This document shows, one piece after another, positions 7,301 to 10,088 of a DNA stretch of 10,088 nucleotides (position 1 is the first letter of the stretch; each line of letters starts with the position of its first letter). The position numbers were made by a program, and so were the translations under genes. Source of the DNA: Deltaproteobacteria bacterium (lineage in GTDB: Bacteria > Desulfobacterota > Syntrophia > Syntrophales > UBA2185). The notes under the pieces were generated by a model. That model saw only the letters and a list, made by a program, of their open reading frames with translations, had not been told where the DNA came from and ran no database searches. The stretch lies in contig JAPLJQ010000260.1 of NCBI GenBank assembly GCA_026388495.1, positions 1 through 10,088 of the forward strand, written 5' to 3'.

Positions 7301-8642
7301 CGGGGCTCATACCCTGTCTTATATTGCACCGAGAATGAAGACCCTTCTTGACACATATCTGGGTGACGAATGGGAAACGAACGCCGCAGACCCGGAAATC
7401 TGGGAACGGGTGCAGGATATACCGGATTCTCAATTGTGGGACATGAGATATGAGCTGAAGCAGAAAACCATCAATTTCCTGAGAGAATATCTTTCCAAAC
7501 ACTGGGTAAAATACGGTTATTCAAAGACATGGCGGGAGGAATTTTTCTCAAAGATCAACCCCGCAGGCCTCATTATCGGATTTGCACGGCGATTTGCACC
7601 ATATAAGAGATCCGATCTGATTCTGTCGGATCTGGACCGGTTGGAAAGAATATTAAATCATCAGAACCGACCCGTTCATATCATCTTTGCAGGAAAGTCC
7701 CATCCGAACGATGAAATGGGAAAAAATATGATTAAAAGCGTTATCGATATCTGCAAGGATGACAGGTTCAGAGGCAAAATCTTTTTCCTTGAGGACTATG
7801 ACATTCACGTTGCCCGTTATCTGGTTCAGGGTGTGGATGTATGGCTGAATACGCCGAGACGACCTTACGAAGCAAGCGGCACAAGCGGTGAAAAGGTCGT
7901 AGCAAACGGGGTTCTGAACCTGAGCGTATCCGATGGATGGTGGTGTGAAGGATATGACGGGACCAACGGCTGGACCATAGGACCCGTCGTTAGAGGATAT
8001 TCCGAAGAGCGGGTGAATGCCGATGAGGAAGACGGGCAATCCCTTTATTCCCTCCTTGAGAATACGGTCATTCCCACCTTCTACAGCAGGGAAATATCCG
8101 GACTGCCCGAAAAGTGGATCAGTATGATCAAGAGGTCCATACAGACCCTGATGCCGAAATTCAACACACAGAGAATGCTGCTCCAGTATTACCACGACAT
8201 CTATCTGCCAACGGCAATCAGGGAACACGATCTATTCGAAGATTCGTACAGGATGGCAAAGGATCTTGCAGACTGGAAGCGTAAAATTCCCATGCGCTTT
8301 TCCTCTCTCAAGCTGTTAGATGTCAGTATCGAGGGCATTCACGGAGATACCGTCCTGGTTGAGCAACCCCTGAACGTCAACGCAAGGATTGATCCCGGGA
8401 AGATGGAAGCGGATGAAATCCTCGTGGAACTGCTGATCGGCAGAAAAGACGGTTATGAGTTTAACGGCGTACTGGATTGCGTCCCTCTGAAAGTGGCGGA
8501 CACGACATCGGATGGCGTCCTGACGTTTTCCGTTGAATACATCGTGAAACAGAACGGACCGTACTACTACGGCGTTCGGGTCCTGCCGTACCATAAGCGC
8601 CTCGCATCCAGGCAGGAGACGGGCCTGATCCTCTGGGCGTGA
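4383..8642 (+). CDS. Bifunctional glycogen synthase (GT3) - alpha-glucan phosphorylase (GT35) fusion
   Basis: A single 1419-residue frame with two enzymes. Residues about 8-545 are a GT3 glycogen synthase, the eukaryote-like class that uses UDP-glucose: FEVSWEVCNKVGGIYTV (KVGG 20-23), FTTHATILGRTLAG (H183), TPNGLDM, SGRYEFHNKG, and the E-X7-E pair E432/E440 in YYEPWGYTPLE. After a linker (about 546-573), residues 574 to about 670 are the DUF3417-type domain of short alpha-glucan phosphorylases (NLWWTWHPKA from 588). Residues about 675-1300 are the GT35 catalytic part: STEYGLHESIPIYSGGLG from 677, RRFAPYKR at 1069-1076 (phosphate and substrate contacts), and EASGTSGEKV with K1171 as the expected pyridoxal-phosphate lysine. 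A C-terminal beta-rich domain ends GVRVLPYHKRLASRQETG. Both halves are near the full length of the free-standing enzymes and keep their catalytic residues, so both are expected to be active: one adds glucose to glycogen, the other releases glucose-1-phosphate from it. I see no ribosome-bound internal start at the junction. The gene overlaps GH57 by 17 bases and precedes the GDSL gene by 21. Confidence 0.93.
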   Translation: MKQRHDKGYLFEVSWEVCNKVGGIYTVIASKLREAIKIYGDRYILLGPDLKSNLEFEETDEDCWTKIREVTAIKEIPCRFGRWKIPGEPKVILVGFGKKYDKDQLLFRIWEDYGVDSIAGGWDYVEPVMFSYACGEVIETIYNLAIRPQEIPAVAQFHEWMCGAGILCIKKKVPEIGTVFTTHATILGRTLAGSGVDIYMAMDNISPQGEASAHNINAKYSMEVVAAREADCFTTVSEITASEAKNFLGRLPDVITPNGLDMDNIPDLSDHRSPALKSREKLLKAASHFLKKDFPASTKIMIISGRYEFHNKGIDIFLNALGRLDKEMSGDTSILAFLFVLGGHTDLIPALQCDYTRPEPGNPLIATHRLHYEASDPILQTCSRLGLRNSQQNRVNVIFSPAYLNGHDGLINMTYYEALSGCDLGVFPSYYEPWGYTPLESAAYAVPTITTDQAGFGLWVQKTIGENGGVILLNRKGQSLQVIEENFYGIFKNFLSWTEKEIQDRRKGARHVALKANWKDFFKSYLNAYEKAVIVARDRSEKLSSIYYRMEKKYTFVGTVSAQPYFRMFTAVANLPEKIGRLRELAYNLWWTWHPKARSLYISLDPKIWPEMGNNPVRMLETVSSEKLMEVSENTSYMNLYSQIVQQFDEYMSEKTPSKNVQASQVIKWSSPIAYFSTEYGLHESIPIYSGGLGTLSGDHLKTASDLNIPLVGVGLLYKNGYFRQVIDKNGIQIAEYPENDFSLMPVQIVRDDVGNEVQISLELPGRTLFANLWEVKVGRISLYLLNTDISRNTVQDRKITERLYPADQRTRIEQEILLGMGGVRLLKKLGVRPRVYHINEGHSAFLIFERISDLMTEEGLSLDEAMEVVRGSTVFTTHTPVEAGNERFPKDLMEHYFTGFVKRTQMSWAQLWELGRKEIGEDKPFFMTILAFKMSHISNAVSRVHEDVSRRLWRDVWKGFNMSDVPIRHITNGAHTLSYIAPRMKTLLDTYLGDEWETNAADPEIWERVQDIPDSQLWDMRYELKQKTINFLREYLSKHWVKYGYSKTWREEFFSKINPAGLIIGFARRFAPYKRSDLILSDLDRLERILNHQNRPVHIIFAGKSHPNDEMGKNMIKSVIDICKDDRFRGKIFFLEDYDIHVARYLVQGVDVWLNTPRRPYEASGTSGEKVVANGVLNLSVSDGWWCEGYDGTNGWTIGPVVRGYSEERVNADEEDGQSLYSLLENTVIPTFYSREISGLPEKWISMIKRSIQTLMPKFNTQRMLLQYYHDIYLPTAIREHDLFEDSYRMAKDLADWKRKIPMRFSSLKLLDVSIEGIHGDTVLVEQPLNVNARIDPGKMEADEILVELLIGRKDGYEFNGVLDCVPLKVADTTSDGVLTFSVEYIVKQNGPYYYGVRVLPYHKRLASRQETGLILWA

Positions 8643-8663
8643 TCATGATGGACCTGGAAATCA

Positions 8664-9266
8664 TTGATTAAACCTGCACGAACGATAAATAAACTTACCA
8701 GCGGCGCACCTGTCACCATCGTGGCTCTCGGCGATTCCTTAACACAGGGATGGATGGTCTCAACGGGTTATCTCGATTTTCTGAACGAAATGCTTCACAC
8801 AAAATTTCCACAAATAAGACTTAAACTCATCAACAGCGGCATACCGGGAGATACGGCAGATTCCGGCCTTTACCGCCTGAAGTGGGATGTTCTTCATTAC
8901 AGCCCCGATTGCGTTTTCATACAATACGCCATCAACGATGCCTTTTCAGGATTTACAGAACAGCACTTTAAAAGCAATATCAAAGGGATCATCGATGGGA
9001 TCAGGGAAAACGGCGATGCAGACATCGTTCTCATAACCTCCGGATATATCGGCGATAATGAGGATAACCGCCATGTTGAAGGATATTATAACCAGCTTGA
9101 AGCGCTGGGGGGGGATTACAGCATTCCCGTTGTACAGACGCATGAGTACTGGAAAAAGAAAATCAGGGAAGGCATGGTCTTCGGGTCTTTGGTGCAGTAT
9201 GATGCTGTGCATCCCACAGAGGAGGGCTACAGGCTCATGGCAGAGGCCGTCATGGACCTTTTTTGA
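8664..9266 (+). CDS. SGNH/GDSL-family hydrolase (lysophospholipase/arylesterase type)
   Basis: Small serine esterase of the SGNH fold, 200 residues. Block I is VALGDSLTQG with nucleophile S25; block II is NSGIPGDT with the oxyanion glycine G62; block III is YAIND with N91, in place of the usual GxND; block V is DAVHPTEEGY with D180 and H183. There is no signal peptide, so it should be cytoplasmic, unlike TesA-type periplasmic relatives. The start is a TTG at 8664: a stop at 8646 closes the frame upstream, and no ATG precedes the GDS motif. The only ribosome binding site is a weak TGGA at 8655-8658, so translation may depend on coupling to the fusion gene, whose stop is 21 bases upstream. Substrate is unknown; a carbohydrate or lipid ester would fit. 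The position suggests co-transcription with glycogen genes but does not prove a shared pathway. A G8 run at 9107-9114 lies in the coding region. Confidence 0.85.
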   Translation: MIKPARTINKLTSGAPVTIVALGDSLTQGWMVSTGYLDFLNEMLHTKFPQIRLKLINSGIPGDTADSGLYRLKWDVLHYSPDCVFIQYAINDAFSGFTEQHFKSNIKGIIDGIRENGDADIVLITSGYIGDNEDNRHVEGYYNQLEALGGDYSIPVVQTHEYWKKKIREGMVFGSLVQYDAVHPTEEGYRLMAEAVMDLF

Positions 9267-9267
9267 A

Positions 9268-9387
9268 ATGATTCAGACCCTATCGCCCGAAGACCGTGAG
9301 AGTTTCGTGATCGCCCTGGAAAATCTGAAGCAGACTGTCCGGAACAAGCTGGATACGGCATCGCAACCGAGCAAAAATCCGGCATGA
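9268..9387 (+). CDS. Possible 39-residue small protein or frameshifted tail of the GDSL hydrolase
   Basis: An ATG one base after the GDSL stop opens 39 codons beginning MIQTLSPEDRESF. Residues about 6-27 read as a charged amphipathic helix (SPEDRESFVIALENLKQTV), followed by a polar tail. Codon choice, with many G/C third positions, resembles the neighbouring genes. There is no good ribosome binding site; GAGG at 9243-9246 is 21 bases away, so expression would need termination-reinitiation. The GDSL stop lies at the end of a T6 run (9259-9264), and a +1 shift there would read DLFEMIQTLSPED without a break, so this may be a C-terminal extension lost by an indel or gained by recoding. No family recognised. 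Confidence 0.33.
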   Translation: MIQTLSPEDRESFVIALENLKQTVRNKLDTASQPSKNPA

Positions 9388-9611
9388 AAATGATCGGCAG
9401 TGTAGTTATTACATTAATTATATCAAGCTGTTAAGACGGTTGAATGCATTCAACTACAAACCCAGGCACAAAGGTGCAGGCTGTATTTTGGCAGTTATTT
9501 GGATACAAGAAGAAATGCGTAAAACTTGGACAGCTTATTTTTTGCGGCTTACTTCCGGTACTACACAAATCGGCGCCCTTGAAAAAAATGCTTGATTACA
9601 AGGAGGAAATG
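9388..9611. other. AT-rich intergenic region upstream of the small lipoprotein gene
   Basis: Noticeably more AT-rich than the operon, with homopolymeric A and T stretches. It contains the palindrome at 9439-9454 and the AGGAGG ribosome binding site at 9601-9606. A frame is open from an ATG at 9444 through to the lipoprotein, but that ATG sits inside the palindrome and lacks a ribosome binding site. A weak promoter-like pair TCGGCA (9394-9399) and TATATC (9419-9424) has a 19-base spacer, too long to call. Confidence 0.5.
9439..9454. promoter_or_regulatory. Perfect 16-base palindrome, candidate operator
   Basis: GTTGAATGCATTCAAC is identical to its reverse complement over all 16 bases with no central spacer. 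It lies in the gap between the glycogen operon and the small lipoprotein, about 160 bases before the lipoprotein start. A dyad of this size and lack of a loop is typical of dimeric repressor sites rather than terminators, and no T-tract follows. The regulator is not identifiable. Confidence 0.4.
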
Positions 9612-9740
9612 ATGAAGAAGAAAATGATTGCTGTCTTAGTGATGATTGCGTGCGCGACCATGCTGCTCAATGCATGCGCAGTCCAGAGACCAACACCACA
9701 GGCTCAGAATAATCTTTTACAGTTGGAACAAAAGACATAA
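9612..9740 (+). CDS. Small lipoprotein-like peptide (42 residues)
   Basis: Strong AGGAGG at 9601-9606 is five bases before ATG 9612 (ATG 9609 would leave only two). The product starts MKKKMIAVLVMIACATMLL: a lysine-rich n-region, a hydrophobic core at about residues 5-19, and a lipobox LNAC ending at C22. After predicted signal peptidase II processing, only about 21 polar residues remain, rich in Gln, Asn and Pro. That is very short, though tiny entericidin-like lipoproteins exist; it could instead be the 5' remnant of a longer lipoprotein gene. No family recognised. It is separated from the upstream operon by over 200 bases and probably has its own transcription. Confidence 0.6.
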   Translation: MKKKMIAVLVMIACATMLLNACAVQRPTPQAQNNLLQLEQKT

Positions 9741-10071
9741 GAAACCCCATCATCTGAGCTTCCTTCGCTCGGAAACAAATGGCTCACTCTCTGAGTGATT
9801 AGCAGATCATTCTGCGGTCAAAGGGAGAGCTGTTCCTTCACTTCACATCAGTCACTTCAGGGGGATTCTCGCGGAGCAGGGTGAGAGTGACCCTCTTTCC
9901 CCCGGGGGCGTCATTGTATCGCTTCTGTAAGATTGACGGGACCGTCTGCTGGATTCGGGGGATGCACATTGCGAGGAAACAATACAATAACGAGCAAACG
10001 CCGCAGTTGATAGAGGCGAAAAAGAATTAAATCCATTACTGGTGAAGATTAATGGTAGGTCCAGTCTAACG
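9741..10071. other. Non-coding or degenerate region with several short hairpins
   Basis: No gene with a convincing start and ribosome binding site on either strand. Short inverted repeats seen: CTGAGC/GCTCGG (9754-9772, 7-base loop), TCACTC/GAGTGA (9784-9798, 3-base loop), GCAGA/TCTGC (9802-9815, 4-base loop), AGGGT/ACCCT (9878-9894), and CCCCCGGGGG (9899-9908). Plus-strand codons are open from 9803 to the TAA at 10028-10030 without an early start codon (first GTG 9881, ATG 9962). On the minus strand an ATG at 9969 opens 43 codons down to 9838. Either could be a remnant of a lost gene, or the stretch could be a structured leader for the gene beyond the window. Confidence 0.4.
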
Positions 10072-10078
10072 AAGGAGG
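10072..10078 (+). promoter_or_regulatory. Strong Shine-Dalgarno at the window edge
   Basis: AAGGAGG is followed by ten bases without a start codon before the sequence ends, so a plus-strand gene most likely starts at or just after base 10089. Less likely, it is chance within a frame that is open from about 9991 to the window end. Confidence 0.5.
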
Positions 10079-10088
10079 ATTATCTAAA

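Noticed and set aside
7653..8228. 191-codon minus-strand frame
   Set aside because: Antisense to the phosphorylase pyridoxal-phosphate site; a shadow of strong coding bias.
9058..9267. Plus-strand frame overlapping the GDSL gene upstream of the 39-codon ORF
   Set aside because: It runs out of frame through the conserved GDSL block V, so only the part after 9267 is considered.
9444..9611. Longer form of the small lipoprotein starting at ATG 9444
   Set aside because: No ribosome binding site, the start lies in the palindrome, and it would bury the signal peptide in the middle of the protein.
1..10088. CRISPR arrays, tRNA or rRNA genes, insertion sequences
   Set aside because: No regularly spaced repeats, no cloverleaf or rRNA-like segments, and no transposase-like frames or terminal repeats were seen.

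Overview
The window holds a plus-strand glycogen (alpha-1,4-glucan) metabolism cluster, then a short, sparsely coding tail. It starts inside one gene and seems to end just before the start codon of another. Base composition is moderate, neither AT- nor GC-extreme. The set of families (archaeal-type debranching enzyme, GH57 glucanase, GT4 and GT3 synthases, short-type alpha-glucan phosphorylase) suits an anaerobic bacterium. My best guess is a deltaproteobacterial (Desulfobacterota, Syntrophus-like) lineage, inferred from family resemblance only.

Layout. (1) 2-1567: C-terminal three quarters or so of a GH133 glycogen debranching enzyme, its 5' end outside the window. (2) 1568-1886: a 319-base gap with a possible hairpin terminator and a weak promoter candidate. 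(3) 1887-3179: GT4 glycogen-synthase-like glycosyltransferase. (4) 3185-4399: GH57 alpha-amylase-type glycoside hydrolase, with its ribosome binding site inside the end of gene 3. (5) 4383-8642: a 1419-residue protein joining a complete GT3 glycogen synthase to a complete GT35 alpha-glucan phosphorylase; its GTG start overlaps gene 4 by 17 bases. (6) 8664-9266: a cytoplasmic SGNH/GDSL hydrolase 21 bases downstream. (7) 9268-9387: a possible 39-codon ORF directly after a T6 run. (8) 9388-9611: AT-rich intergenic DNA with a perfect 16-base palindrome. (9) 9612-9740: a 42-residue lipoprotein-like peptide. (10) 9741-10088: no convincing gene, several small hairpins, and a strong Shine-Dalgarno at the right edge whose gene starts outside.

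How it fits together. Genes 3-6 are tightly packed or overlapping, with ribosome binding sites placed for coupled translation, so they very likely form one operon. The debranching gene is co-oriented but may be a separate unit. Two candidate glucan synthases make alpha-1,4 chains; the GH57 enzyme would cut or rearrange them; the phosphorylase would release glucose-1-phosphate; the debranching enzyme would remove alpha-1,6 branch stubs. No GlgC and no GH13 branching enzyme lie in the window. The most striking item is the fusion of a glucan-building and a glucan-degrading enzyme, both with intact active-site motifs, in one polypeptide.
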